Origin: Gammaproteobacteria bacterium
GTDB lineage: Bacteria; Pseudomonadota; Gammaproteobacteria; Arenicellales; DRJH01
Length of the DNA stretch: 8,330 nt
Direction: 5' to 3'
Assembly (NCBI GenBank): GCA_011052285.1
Contig: DRJH01000350.1
Span: 1-8,330, forward strand
A program made the translations under genes and the position numbers. The notes beneath the pieces are model-generated. The model saw only the letters and a list, made by a program, of their open reading frames with translations, made no database searches and was not told the DNA's origin. This document shows positions 1-7,311 of this stretch, piece after piece (the stretch's first letter is position 1; each line of letters opens with the position of its first letter).

Positions 1-1140
1 CATCAGTAGTAGCATCAAAAATGCATACCAGGGATGACGCTGACTAAGACCTTTCATATCGTTAAGTTCGTCGGCCTCAAAACCTTTTCTGGCCAGCAAC
101 TGGATGACCCCGAAGGCACCAAGTGCCATGAAGGTATAGACCAATATGTAAAACATTGCAGCAGCATAGCCAACACTGTTGCCGGTCAAGAAACCGAGCA
201 GGAAGAAACCCATGTGCGCGATCGTCGAATAACCCAGCATCCGTTTAAGATTGGTCTGGGCAATTGCCGTAACATTGCCGACGGCAATAGACAGGACAGC
301 CAGAATAATGAAAATTAGCTGCCAGTTTGCAACCAGCGGCTCCATCCCTTCAACCAGAATTCGGTAGAACACTGCGAAGGCAGCAATTTTCGGTGCCGTG
401 GCAATGAATGCAGTGGTTGGTGTTGGCGAACCCTGATAAACATCGGGGATCCACATATGAAAAGGCACTGCACCGATTTTAAAAGCCAGTGCGACAATCA
501 CCATGACCAGGGCCAGCGCCATAACCGGGCTTTTAGCACCGTAGAGGATCGAAGCCGCACGGACACCATCAAAATCAAACCCCGAAGACAAACCATAGAG
601 CAGAGAAACACCGTACAGGAATATCCCCGAAGACAAGGCGCCGAGCACAAAGTACTTCATCGCGGCCTCACTACACTGCGCCGAATCACGATAATAGGCC
701 ACCATAACATAGAGGCTCAATGCTTGCAGCTCCAGGCCCATGTAGAGCACCAGAAAGGTCGACGAAGACACCATGATCATCATACCCAGTACTGCAAACA
801 TTCCCAGCACATAGTAATCGCCGCGAAATAATCCCCGCTCTGTCAGGTAGCGTCGACTGTTAATAAATACCCCTACAGTGAGCAAATTGATGAGGGTTTT
901 GAGTACTGCCCCCATATTGTCAGCGACATACATGTCGGTAAATGCCTTGTGAACCTCATCACCATATTGCTGTGCTGACAACCAGGCAGTTAGCAGCAAA
1001 CTGGCGATCGCAACTACAAATGCGGTATTGCGCCCTCTTTCTGCAAATACTGCTTCAATTAATAGCACCAGGCAGGCCAGCGCAGCCAGCACAATTTCCG
1101 GCAAGGCATATCCCAGATTAAGTGTAAGATCGTTTGTCAT
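1..1140 (-). CDS. nuoN: NADH-quinone oxidoreductase subunit N, 5' part (cut by left edge)
   Basis: NuoN is one of the three antiporter-like proton-pumping subunits of the membrane arm of complex I, in the inner membrane next to NuoK and NuoM. I translated the minus strand from the ATG at 1140 and obtained 380 codons with no stop, running off the window; E. coli NuoN has about 485 residues, so roughly the last fifth is missing. The family's key charged residues are visible: E137 in the YMGLELQALSLY segment, K162, K221 just before AVPFHMWIPDVYQGSPTPTT, and K251 in TAPKIAAF. These match E. coli E133, K158, K217 and K247. The QTNLKRMLGYSTIAHMG segment (295-311) is the conserved broken-helix region. 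The lysine equivalent to E. coli K395 would lie beyond the edge. The start lies 10 nt after the nuoM stop with only a poorly spaced AGGGA, suggesting coupling to nuoM. The call is firm; nothing looks broken. Confidence 0.97.
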   Translation of the reverse strand, partial: MTNDLTLNLGYALPEIVLAALACLVLLIEAVFAERGRNTAFVVAIASLLLTAWLSAQQYGDEVHKAFTDMYVADNMGAVLKTLINLLTVGVFINSRRYLTERGLFRGDYYVLGMFAVLGMMIMVSSSTFLVLYMGLELQALSLYVMVAYYRDSAQCSEAAMKYFVLGALSSGIFLYGVSLLYGLSSGFDFDGVRAASILYGAKSPVMALALVMVIVALAFKIGAVPFHMWIPDVYQGSPTPTTAFIATAPKIAAFAVFYRILVEGMEPLVANWQLIFIILAVLSIAVGNVTAIAQTNLKRMLGYSTIAHMGFFLLGFLTGNSVGYAAAMFYILVYTFMALGAFGVIQLLARKGFEADELNDMKGLSQRHPWYAFLMLLLM

Positions 1141-1150
1141 CGTCCCTGTC

Positions 1151-2626
1151 TCACAGCAATTTCGTTGCTGTTGACTGACTCAGCAGCTGGCCAACAGAAG
1201 TATGAATCAGATCCAGTAGCGGATTCGGCCATAGCCCTATGGCCAGAACCATAATCGCCAACAGGCTTAAAAACAGCAACTCCATCGCATTGATATCCTT
1301 AAGTGTGGCCACCGTATCATTAGCCACCTTGCCGAAAAATGCCCGTTTATACATCCATAAAGTATAGGCAGCACCCAGAATCAAGGTCAGTGCCGCGATG
1401 GCTGCAAACCAGGGCTGAACCTGGAAGGTACCCATGATGACCAGAAATTCTCCGACAAAACCAGAGGTTCCCGGCAATCCGGAATTGGCCATGGCAAACA
1501 GCATGGTAAAACCGGCGAATACGGGCATGGTATTGGCTACCCCACCATAATCAGCAATCTGCCGGGAGTGCACACGATCGTAGAGGACACCGACACATAG
1601 AAACATGGCTCCAGCCACAAAGCCGTGTGAGACCATTTGTATGATTGAACCTTCCAGTGCCGTTTGGTTAAACACAAAAAAGCCCAGCGTAACAAAACCC
1701 ATATGTGAGATTGATGAATATGCGATCAGTTTTTTCATATCGCGCTGCACCAGTGCAACCAGGGAGATATAGACCACAGCAATCAAAGACAAAGCGATGA
1801 TGATACCTGCCATACCATGACTGGCGTCAGGTAAAACCGGCAAACTGATGCGAATAAATCCAAAACCACCCATTTTCAACATAATGGAGGCCAGGATAAC
1901 GGAGCCACCGGTCGGGGCTTCAACATGGGCATCCGGCAACCAGGTATGCAGGGGAAACATCGGTACCTTGACCGCAAAAGCCATAAAGAAGGCCCAGAAT
2001 AACCAGACTTGTGCCTGGTAGGGAATAGCCAGTTTCTGCATATCCAAAATACTGAAACTACCACCTAGCTGGTAAAGGTAGATAAACGCCACCAACATCA
2101 ACAGGGAACCAAGCAGGGTATAGAGAAAGAACTTTATGGTTGCATAAACCCGGTTGGGACCACCCCAGACACCGATAATCAGAAACATGGGCAACAGCAT
2201 CGCTTCCCAAAATACATAGAATAAAATAGCATCAAGCGCCACAAAGACACCGATCATGAAACCTTCCAGGATCAGAAAGGAGCCAAGGTAAAAAATGAAG
2301 CGCTGCTTCACCGAATTCCATGCCGCCAGAATAGTGATCAAGGTAATAATCGCGGTCAGGACGATCAGCAAAACTGCAATACCATCGACACCCAGATAGT
2401 ACTGAATCGTAAGACTTTGTATCCAGTCTGTACGTTCTATCAACTGCATCCCGGTCGCTGTACGGTCATAAGCGGCAATCAGCTTGAGACTGAACCCCAG
2501 CTCAAGAACAGATACCAGCAACGCCAGAATGAACCCGATCCTGCGTTTATGTTCCGGAACCAACAACATCAAAAACCCGGTGGCCACAGGAAACCAGATC
2601 AAGATACTCAAGAAATGCGCATTCAC
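1151..2626 (-). CDS. nuoM: NADH-quinone oxidoreductase subunit M (proton-pumping antiporter-like subunit)
   Basis: NuoM is the middle antiporter-like pump of the complex I membrane arm, between NuoL and NuoN. The 491-residue protein is almost entirely hydrophobic and close to the usual family length (E. coli 509). Visible hallmarks are E141 in FYVFWEAMLLPMFL (E. coli E144), K220 in AFAVKVPMFPLHTWLPDAH (E. coli K234), K251 in IMLKMGGFGF (E. coli K265), the DMKKLIAYSSISHMG segment at 296-310, H334, and E393 in SGFVGEFLV (E. coli E407). The start is GTG at 2626, giving MNAHFLSILIWF. The frame is open further upstream into the nuoL end but offers no ATG, GTG or TTG there. The upstream Shine-Dalgarno match is poor (GGA only), so translation probably depends on ribosomes finishing nuoL 37 nt upstream. 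A TTG at codon 6 is a less likely alternative start. The function is certain; the exact start is less so. Confidence 0.97.
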   Translation of the reverse strand: MNAHFLSILIWFPVATGFLMLLVPEHKRRIGFILALLVSVLELGFSLKLIAAYDRTATGMQLIERTDWIQSLTIQYYLGVDGIAVLLIVLTAIITLITILAAWNSVKQRFIFYLGSFLILEGFMIGVFVALDAILFYVFWEAMLLPMFLIIGVWGGPNRVYATIKFFLYTLLGSLLMLVAFIYLYQLGGSFSILDMQKLAIPYQAQVWLFWAFFMAFAVKVPMFPLHTWLPDAHVEAPTGGSVILASIMLKMGGFGFIRISLPVLPDASHGMAGIIIALSLIAVVYISLVALVQRDMKKLIAYSSISHMGFVTLGFFVFNQTALEGSIIQMVSHGFVAGAMFLCVGVLYDRVHSRQIADYGGVANTMPVFAGFTMLFAMANSGLPGTSGFVGEFLVIMGTFQVQPWFAAIAALTLILGAAYTLWMYKRAFFGKVANDTVATLKDINAMELLFLSLLAIMVLAIGLWPNPLLDLIHTSVGQLLSQSTATKLL

Positions 2627-2663
2627 AGGCGTCGATCCAAAAGATTCGATAAAAGAATTGGGG

Positions 2664-4634
2664 TCATCTGAACAAAAACCAGCTCATCATCACAAACACT
2701 CCGATAATCATGACAAAAGCATAGTGATAGAGATACCCGGACTGCAGGCGCCGGATGCTGAACGCCAGGGCGGATATCCGGTTGGCCGTACCATTGATAA
2801 TGACGCCATCGATCAAACCCACATCGCCGTATTTCCACAGCCAGTTACCAATTCTTCTGGCGCCGCCGGCAAAAACCGTCTGATTGAATTCATCAAAGCC
2901 ATACTTCTTCATCAATAGGTAATAAATCCAATTGAACTTGAGTGCGAAGAGTCCCGGTAATCTCGGGTTTTTGATATACAGATACCAGGCAGTGAAAGCA
3001 CCGGCAATGGCGAACCAGAAGGGTGCCCCAATAAAGCCTTCGAGGATGCTGGTAAAAATCAGACCCCAGCCGCTATGGCCGGCCAGGCCGGCACGAATTT
3101 CTTCCAGCGTATCATTTTCTGCCGAGACCACCAGAGAAGCACCAAAATGCTGTCCAAAAATCATCGGTTCGAAATAGTACATTCCAGCCAGAAGTGAGGG
3201 AATAGCCAGTAGTACCAATGGCAAAGTCACTACCCACGGTGACTCCTTGATATGGTCACGAACGTGCTGCTCCATGCGTGGTTTGCCATGAAAAACCAAA
3301 AACAGCAAGCGAAAACTGTACAGCGCAGTAACAAATACTGCCGCCAACACACCAAGGTGGACAACCCCGGCACCCGGCAACCGGGAAGCACCCACTGCTT
3401 CAATAATCACATCTTTGGAGAAAAAACCGGCAAATGGCGGAATCCCGGCAAGTGCTAATGTGCCAACAACCATGGTCAGATAAGTAATCGGCATCCAGCG
3501 CTTGATACCACCCATATGGCGCATATCCTGATCATGGTGCATGGCGATAATAACCGAACCCGCACCAAGGAATAACAGGGCCTTAAAAAAGGCGTGGGTC
3601 GTCAGATGAAAGATCCCGGCAGCATAGGCAGAGGCACCCAATGCGACCGTCATGTAGCCTAGTTGCGACAGTGTTGAATACGCCACAACCCGCTTGATAT
3701 CGGTTTGCACTACCCCAACCAAAGCCATGAAGAATGCCGTAGCACCGCCAACCCACAAGACCATGGTGCGGGCTGCTTCAGACAGATCAAATATTGGTGA
3801 CATCCGGGCTACCATGAAGATGCCGGCTGTGACCATGGTCGCTGCATGGATCAAGGCGGAAATCGGTGTTGGCCCTTCCATGGAATCGGGCAGCCAGACA
3901 TGCAGTGGCATCTGGGCAGATTTTGCCATGGCGCCGATAAACAACAATACAGCGATGATACTCAGCCAGTGCCATGGACTACCAGGAATCAGCTCGACCG
4001 TCATATCCTGGGCCTGGCCGGCTGCAGCAAAAACGGCCTGGTAATCAAGCGAGCCAAAAATATACAAGGTCGCAGCAATCCCCAACAGGAAGGCGAAGTC
4101 ACCGACCCGATTGACCAGAAAAGCCTTCAAATTGGCAAATACGGCCGAATCACGGTTAAACCAGAACCCAATCAACAGATAGGAGACCAAACCTACTGCT
4201 TCCCAGCCAAAAAACAGTTGCAGAAAATTGTTGGCCATGACCAACATCAGCATGGAAAAGGTAAACAGCGCGATATAACTAAAAAAGCGCTGATAGCCCG
4301 GATCTTCGGCCATATAACCCATGGTATAGATATGCACCATGAATGATATAAAGGTCACAACCACCATCATGGTTACCGTCAGCTGATCAACCAGAAAACC
4401 TACTTCAAACGGTACGCCATTGCTGATACCCCAGGTATAGAGTGAGATATTGTAGGTATGCCCTGCCATGACATCGATATAGACGTATACCGACAGGCCG
4501 AAGGCCAGGGCCACGGCCCCAATGGTTACACCATGTGCGCCGGCCCGGCCAATCATCTTGCCAGCAAGACCCGACAGAATAGCCGCGGCCAGACAGACCA
4601 TCGGTATAAACAATAATATGCTTTGCATTGACAT
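2664..4634 (-). CDS. nuoL: NADH-quinone oxidoreductase subunit L (distal proton pump with lateral helix)
   Basis: NuoL is the outermost antiporter-like pump of the membrane arm and carries the long amphipathic helix that runs along NuoM and NuoN. At 656 residues it is longer than the E. coli protein (613) but within the range of non-enteric homologues. Key residues are E145 in FGWEAVGLVSYLLIGFW, D179 in NRVGDF, K238 in AMAKSAQMPLHVWLPD, H263, the TDIKRVVAYSTLSQLGYM segment at 311-328, H347 and K351, and the K407-D408 pair in FAGFFSKDVI. These correspond to E. coli E144, D178, K229, K342 and K399/D400. The last third holds a transmembrane segment near 538-554, a less hydrophobic stretch at about 570-630 consistent with the lateral helix, and a final membrane anchor at 635-655. 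ATG at 4634 is chosen because AAAGGG sits 6 nt upstream; the ATG two codons later is too far from it. The start is 2 nt after the nuoK stop. Confidence 0.98.
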   Translation of the reverse strand: MSMQSILLFIPMVCLAAAILSGLAGKMIGRAGAHGVTIGAVALAFGLSVYVYIDVMAGHTYNISLYTWGISNGVPFEVGFLVDQLTVTMMVVVTFISFMVHIYTMGYMAEDPGYQRFFSYIALFTFSMLMLVMANNFLQLFFGWEAVGLVSYLLIGFWFNRDSAVFANLKAFLVNRVGDFAFLLGIAATLYIFGSLDYQAVFAAAGQAQDMTVELIPGSPWHWLSIIAVLLFIGAMAKSAQMPLHVWLPDSMEGPTPISALIHAATMVTAGIFMVARMSPIFDLSEAARTMVLWVGGATAFFMALVGVVQTDIKRVVAYSTLSQLGYMTVALGASAYAAGIFHLTTHAFFKALLFLGAGSVIIAMHHDQDMRHMGGIKRWMPITYLTMVVGTLALAGIPPFAGFFSKDVIIEAVGASRLPGAGVVHLGVLAAVFVTALYSFRLLFLVFHGKPRMEQHVRDHIKESPWVVTLPLVLLAIPSLLAGMYYFEPMIFGQHFGASLVVSAENDTLEEIRAGLAGHSGWGLIFTSILEGFIGAPFWFAIAGAFTAWYLYIKNPRLPGLFALKFNWIYYLLMKKYGFDEFNQTVFAGGARRIGNWLWKYGDVGLIDGVIINGTANRISALAFSIRRLQSGYLYHYAFVMIIGVFVMMSWFLFR

Positions 4635-4636
4635 GA

Positions 4637-4942
4637 TCAGCCCTTTAAATCACTCACATCATCGACATTAATAGAGCCCCTGTTGCGAAACAGTGCGATC
4701 AGTATGGCGAGACCCACAGCGGCTTCCGCCGCCGCAACCGCCAACACGAACAGCACAAACACCTGTCCATCCAACTGCCCGAGATAATGTGAGAAAGCCA
4801 CAAAATTCATATTCACAGCCAGCAACAGCAACTCGATCGCCATCAATAGCACGACCAAATTCTTGCGGTTAAGAAAGATTCCCACCACACTGATAGCAAA
4901 CAGAATTGCGCCCAGAGATAAATAGTAATTAAGTGAAATCAC
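4637..4942 (-). CDS. nuoK: NADH-quinone oxidoreductase subunit K
   Basis: NuoK is a small three-helix membrane-arm subunit (mitochondrial ND4L homologue) that forms part of the proton path between NuoH/NuoJ and NuoN. The 101-residue product matches the family size (E. coli 100). Three hydrophobic segments are seen at about 4-23, 29-50 and 61-85. The two membrane-embedded glutamates central to coupling are present: E37 in LMAIELLLLAVN and E73 in AVAAAEAAVGLAIL, equivalent to E. coli E36 and E72. The C-terminus (SINVDDVSDLKG) fits the family ending. The start codon is GTG at 4942, whose G is also the last base of the nuoJ TAG, giving the overlapping string TAGTG. An AGGAGG lies 10 nt upstream inside nuoJ. 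The GTG start gives MISLNYYLSLGAILF, which aligns with the E. coli N-terminus, so I trust it. Confidence 0.98.
   Translation of the reverse strand: MISLNYYLSLGAILFAISVVGIFLNRKNLVVLLMAIELLLLAVNMNFVAFSHYLGQLDGQVFVLFVLAVAAAEAAVGLAILIALFRNRGSINVDDVSDLKG
4641..4646 (-). promoter_or_regulatory. Ribosome binding site of nuoL (inside nuoK)
   Basis: AAAGGG lies 6 nt before the ATG at 4634, overlapping the last codons of nuoK. It favours this start over the ATG two codons downstream. Confidence 0.65.
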
Positions 4943-5625
4943 TACGTGCTTTCCTCCTCTGCTTTCTGTGTCGGTGTAGTTTGTATTGGGGTTGTTGGTA
5001 CAAATTCTTCTGGCGTTGTCAAATCCACCCTCTGAGTAGTCATTTTTACCACCCGTAGACGCTCAGCCTTTGTGGTGTGAATCTGGACAGATGGCTTTTG
5101 GTAGCGGGACACGGTTCGGCGCCGGAAGGTCAGGGCGATCGATCCCACTATCGCGACCAGCAGCACAAAACCGACGATCTCGAATGGATAGATATAGTGG
5201 GTGTAAATTATCGCACCAAGCTCCCGGGTATTGCTGTAACCGGGGCCACGCAACTGCTCTGATGCCAGTTGTAGTCCACTGTATTCACGACCCTTCAATA
5301 CCAGAATAATCTCGACCACCATTAAAACCGCAACGACACCACCAAGCGGTAGATAATTAGTAAAACCGGCGCGTAACTCGGCTTGATTAATATCCAACAT
5401 CATCACTACGAATAAAAACAGCACCATCACGGCCCCTACATAGACCAGCACCAGGCTGATGGCGAGAAACTCGGCTTCCAGTGTAATCCAGAGACTGGCG
5501 GCACTGAAAAAGGTCAATACCAGTGACAATACCGCTTTGACCGGATTGCGCATCGTCACCACCAGCGCTGCTGATACCAGCATTACCGCACTGATTAGAT
5601 AAACGACCACTTGTTCGAATGTCAT
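4942..5625 (-). CDS. nuoJ: NADH-quinone oxidoreductase subunit J with extended C-terminal tail
   Basis: NuoJ (mitochondrial ND6 homologue) is a five-helix membrane subunit packed between NuoH, NuoK and NuoA; its third helix is thought to switch conformation during coupling. Hydrophobic segments lie at about 2-24, 29-49, 51-77, 92-112 and 147-167. The third contains the family signature VYVGAVMVLFLFVVMML (61-77). The protein has 227 residues against 184 in E. coli. The extra length is a soluble C-terminal part: a basic stretch at 168-195 ending in RVVKM, a motif I recall near the end of other beta/gammaproteobacterial NuoJ proteins, then a 32-residue tail rich in Thr, Pro and Glu. ATG at 5625 is the only possible start, since an in-frame TAG lies 15 nt upstream, and GAGG is 8 nt before it. 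The gene is preceded by the largest gap in the window and its stop overlaps the nuoK start by one base. Confidence 0.97.
   Translation of the reverse strand: MTFEQVVVYLISAVMLVSAALVVTMRNPVKAVLSLVLTFFSAASLWITLEAEFLAISLVLVYVGAVMVLFLFVVMMLDINQAELRAGFTNYLPLGGVVAVLMVVEIILVLKGREYSGLQLASEQLRGPGYSNTRELGAIIYTHYIYPFEIVGFVLLVAIVGSIALTFRRRTVSRYQKPSVQIHTTKAERLRVVKMTTQRVDLTTPEEFVPTTPIQTTPTQKAEEEST
4953..4958 (-). promoter_or_regulatory. Ribosome binding site of nuoK (inside nuoJ)
   Basis: AGGAGG, 10 nt before the nuoK GTG, is a full-strength site that may offset the weaker start codon. The same bases encode part of the glutamate run near the end of the NuoJ tail. Confidence 0.8.
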
Positions 5626-5632
5626 GAATACA

Positions 5633-5639
5633 ACCTCAC
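5633..5639 (-). promoter_or_regulatory. Ribosome binding site of nuoJ
   Basis: GTGAGGT contains GAGG placed 8 nt before the nuoJ ATG. It lies directly after the TAG that closes the candidate small ORF. Confidence 0.7.
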
Positions 5640-5640
5640 C

Positions 5641-5721
5641 CTAGTACCCTATACAATACAACGTACACATGCCGCATTCCGTTACTGAAAACCCGGGAAA
5701 TGCCTCCATCCAGGCAAACAT
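5641..5721 (-). other. Candidate 26-codon small ORF filling the nuoI-nuoJ gap
   Basis: The minus strand reads TAATG at the end of nuoI: the ATG at 5721 shares its A with the nuoI stop codon. From it an open frame of 26 codons runs to a TAG at 5643-5641, 15 nt before the nuoJ start and just before the nuoJ ribosome binding site. The peptide begins MFAWMEAF and ends CTLYCIGY, with three cysteines (C17, C20, C24), and has no family I recognise. There is no Shine-Dalgarno sequence before its ATG, so translation would depend on termination-reinitiation from nuoI. A random frame of this length is not rare, so it may be only spacer sequence. Confidence 0.15.
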
Positions 5722-6212
5722 TAACGGTAAGGGGCATCAGCCGCTTTCGCTACAGCGATCCGGGCCTCATAGCGATCTCCAATACTGAGCAGCTTTTCCT
5801 TGGTCATGATATTTTCACCGCGTGCCTCAAAATGATACTCGTGCAAATCCGTCTCGACGATCGAGTCCACCGGACAGACTTCCTCACAAAATCCACAGTA
5901 GATACATTTGAATAAATCGATTTCATAGCGGGTGGTGCGACGGCTACCATCCTCACGTTCGGCGACATCAATGGTAATCGCGAGCGCTGGGCAAACCACT
6001 TCGCACAGTTTACAGGCAATACAACGCTCTTCCCCGTTTGCATAGCGTCGCAGGGCGTGCAAGCCCCGAAAGCGTGGTGACTTTGGTGTTTTCTGCTCTG
6101 GATACTGGACCGTAATCTTGGGCGCAAACAAATGCCTGCCGGTTACCGCCAGTCCCTGGATCATCTCCAAAAGCAGAAATGTCTTGAAAAAATGTCTGAT
6201 TGCTTTTGCCAT
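5721..6212 (-). CDS. nuoI: NADH-quinone oxidoreductase subunit I (2x[4Fe-4S] ferredoxin-like subunit)
   Basis: NuoI (mitochondrial TYKY homologue) carries clusters N6a and N6b, which pass electrons from NuoG to the terminal N2 cluster in NuoB next to the quinone site. It sits on the cytoplasmic face, bridging the peripheral and membrane arms. Two complete CxxCxxCxxxCP motifs are present, with cysteines at 64, 67, 70, 74 and at 103, 106, 109, 113. The N-terminal 30 residues form an amphipathic, partly hydrophobic segment expected to lie on the membrane. The 163-residue length is that of the short type found in mitochondria and many proteobacteria rather than the 180-residue enteric type, and the ADAPYR ending looks complete. 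ATG at 6212 is supported by AAGGAG with 8 nt spacing, 21 nt after the nuoH stop. No cluster ligand is missing. Confidence 0.98.
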   Translation of the reverse strand: MAKAIRHFFKTFLLLEMIQGLAVTGRHLFAPKITVQYPEQKTPKSPRFRGLHALRRYANGEERCIACKLCEVVCPALAITIDVAEREDGSRRTTRYEIDLFKCIYCGFCEEVCPVDSIVETDLHEYHFEARGENIMTKEKLLSIGDRYEARIAVAKAADAPYR

Positions 6213-6220
6213 ATCGGGGT

Positions 6221-6226
6221 CTCCTT
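6221..6226 (-). promoter_or_regulatory. Ribosome binding site of nuoI
   Basis: AAGGAG sits 8 nt before the nuoI ATG, in the 21-nt gap after nuoH. It is one of the best matches to the 16S anti-Shine-Dalgarno sequence in the window. Confidence 0.85.
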
Positions 6227-6233
6227 GCTATAC

Positions 6234-7310
6234 CTAGCTCATGATGAACCCAAACGGGGTAAAGAATTTCACCATACCGATGACCACAACCCAAATCAAT
6301 GTAACCGGAATCAGTACCTTCCAGCCCAGCCGCATAATTTGGTCATAGCGGTAACGCGGGTAGGTGGCTCGCAGCCAGAGAAAAAAGAACAACACGATAC
6401 TGATCTTTATCAATAGCCAGTGCACACCATCGCCCAGCAACCAGCCGATTACCGGGATATCTAACAACGCTGTCGGCAGATAGGCGCCGATTGGTGAGTA
6501 CCAGCCGCCGAGGAACATGATCGATGTCAGTGCTGCGATCAAAATCATGTTGGCGTATTCCGCCAGGAAAAAAACCGCAAAGGCCATGCCGGAATATTCA
6601 ACATGAAAACCTATGATTTCCGACTCACCTTCTGCAACATCAAAAGGTGCCCGATTGGTTTCGGCCACCCCGGAGATAAAATAGACGATGAATAACGGGA
6701 ACAATGGCCACATGAACCATTGGTGCAGACCTCCCGCCTGATGCTGAACAATTTGCACCAGATTCAATGATCCCGCGACCATCAATACACCGACCAGAGC
6801 AAATCCCATCGCAATTTCATAGGCCACAATCTGTGCCGCAGAGCGCATGGCGCCCAGGAAGGCATACTTCGAATTGGATGCCCAGCCGGCCACGATAATG
6901 CCATAGACGCCAACCGAGGTCAGTGCCAATACATACAGCAAACCCGCGTCAATATTGGCGATGACCAGCTTGTCAGTAAACGGGATCACCGCCCAGGCTG
7001 CCAGCGCCGGCCCAAGTGAAAGTACGGGAGCGAGCAAAAAGAGAAAACGATCCGAGCGTGTCGGCAGCACAATCTCTTTCATCATCAGCTTCAATGCGTC
7101 GGCAATGGGCTGTAGCCAGCCCCTCGGCCCCACCCGATTGGGGCCAATACGAACCTGCATGTAGCCGATGATCTTGCGTTCGGCATAGGTCAGGTACGCC
7201 ACACAAATCATCAGCGGCAACACGACCACGATAATTTTCAGCAGATTCCAGACCCCGATCTGCAACCAGTCGGGCAAGCTGTTCCAAAGAGTAAGAAACC
7301 AGTCAATCAT
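6234..7310 (-). CDS. nuoH: NADH-quinone oxidoreductase subunit H (quinone-site membrane subunit)
   Basis: NuoH (mitochondrial ND1 homologue) anchors the peripheral arm and forms the quinone chamber and the entry to the proton path. I start it at ATG 7310, giving MIDWFLTLWNSLP and 358 residues. A longer open frame reaching 7409 would overlap nuoG, whereas ATG 7310 has GGAAGGA 6 nt upstream and lies 1 nt after the nuoG stop. Conserved blocks are ERK (44-46), RIGPNRVGPRGW (54-65), the GWASNSKYAFLGAMRSAAQ block (142-160) with IVAYE after it, ETNRAPFD (217-224), the acidic AEGESE loop (226-231), and EYSGMAFAVFFLAEYANM (238-255). About eight transmembrane segments are apparent. One oddity is that the loop after AEGESE appears one residue shorter than the form I remember in relatives (EIIGFH instead of EIVAGFH). 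The identification is certain. Confidence 0.97.
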   Translation of the reverse strand: MIDWFLTLWNSLPDWLQIGVWNLLKIIVVVLPLMICVAYLTYAERKIIGYMQVRIGPNRVGPRGWLQPIADALKLMMKEIVLPTRSDRFLFLLAPVLSLGPALAAWAVIPFTDKLVIANIDAGLLYVLALTSVGVYGIIVAGWASNSKYAFLGAMRSAAQIVAYEIAMGFALVGVLMVAGSLNLVQIVQHQAGGLHQWFMWPLFPLFIVYFISGVAETNRAPFDVAEGESEIIGFHVEYSGMAFAVFFLAEYANMILIAALTSIMFLGGWYSPIGAYLPTALLDIPVIGWLLGDGVHWLLIKISIVLFFFLWLRATYPRYRYDQIMRLGWKVLIPVTLIWVVVIGMVKFFTPFGFIMS

Positions 7311-7311
7311 G

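Noticed and set aside
3846..4346. A 166-codon plus-strand open frame opposite nuoL, and other plus-strand frames such as 2484-2918, 3694-4044 and 457-831
   Set aside because: Each lies wholly or mainly antisense to a well-conserved nuo gene, has a His/Gln/Arg-rich composition typical of reversed membrane-protein codons, and resembles no family I know.
5701..5716. Inverted repeat TGCCT-6 nt-AGGCA just after nuoI, as a terminator
   Set aside because: The stem has only five pairs and is not followed by a T-run on the minus strand, and it lies inside an operon where nuoJ-N must still be transcribed.
5641..5720. An internal promoter for nuoJ-N in the nuoI-nuoJ gap
   Set aside because: There are TAT-rich stretches (TTGTATTGTATAGG on the minus strand) but no -35 element at suitable spacing; the evidence is too weak to annotate.
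5804..6127. A 107-codon minus-strand open frame inside nuoI (and a similar one at 6010-6294)
   Set aside because: They are out-of-frame shadows of nuoI, whose in-frame product has all eight cluster cysteines.
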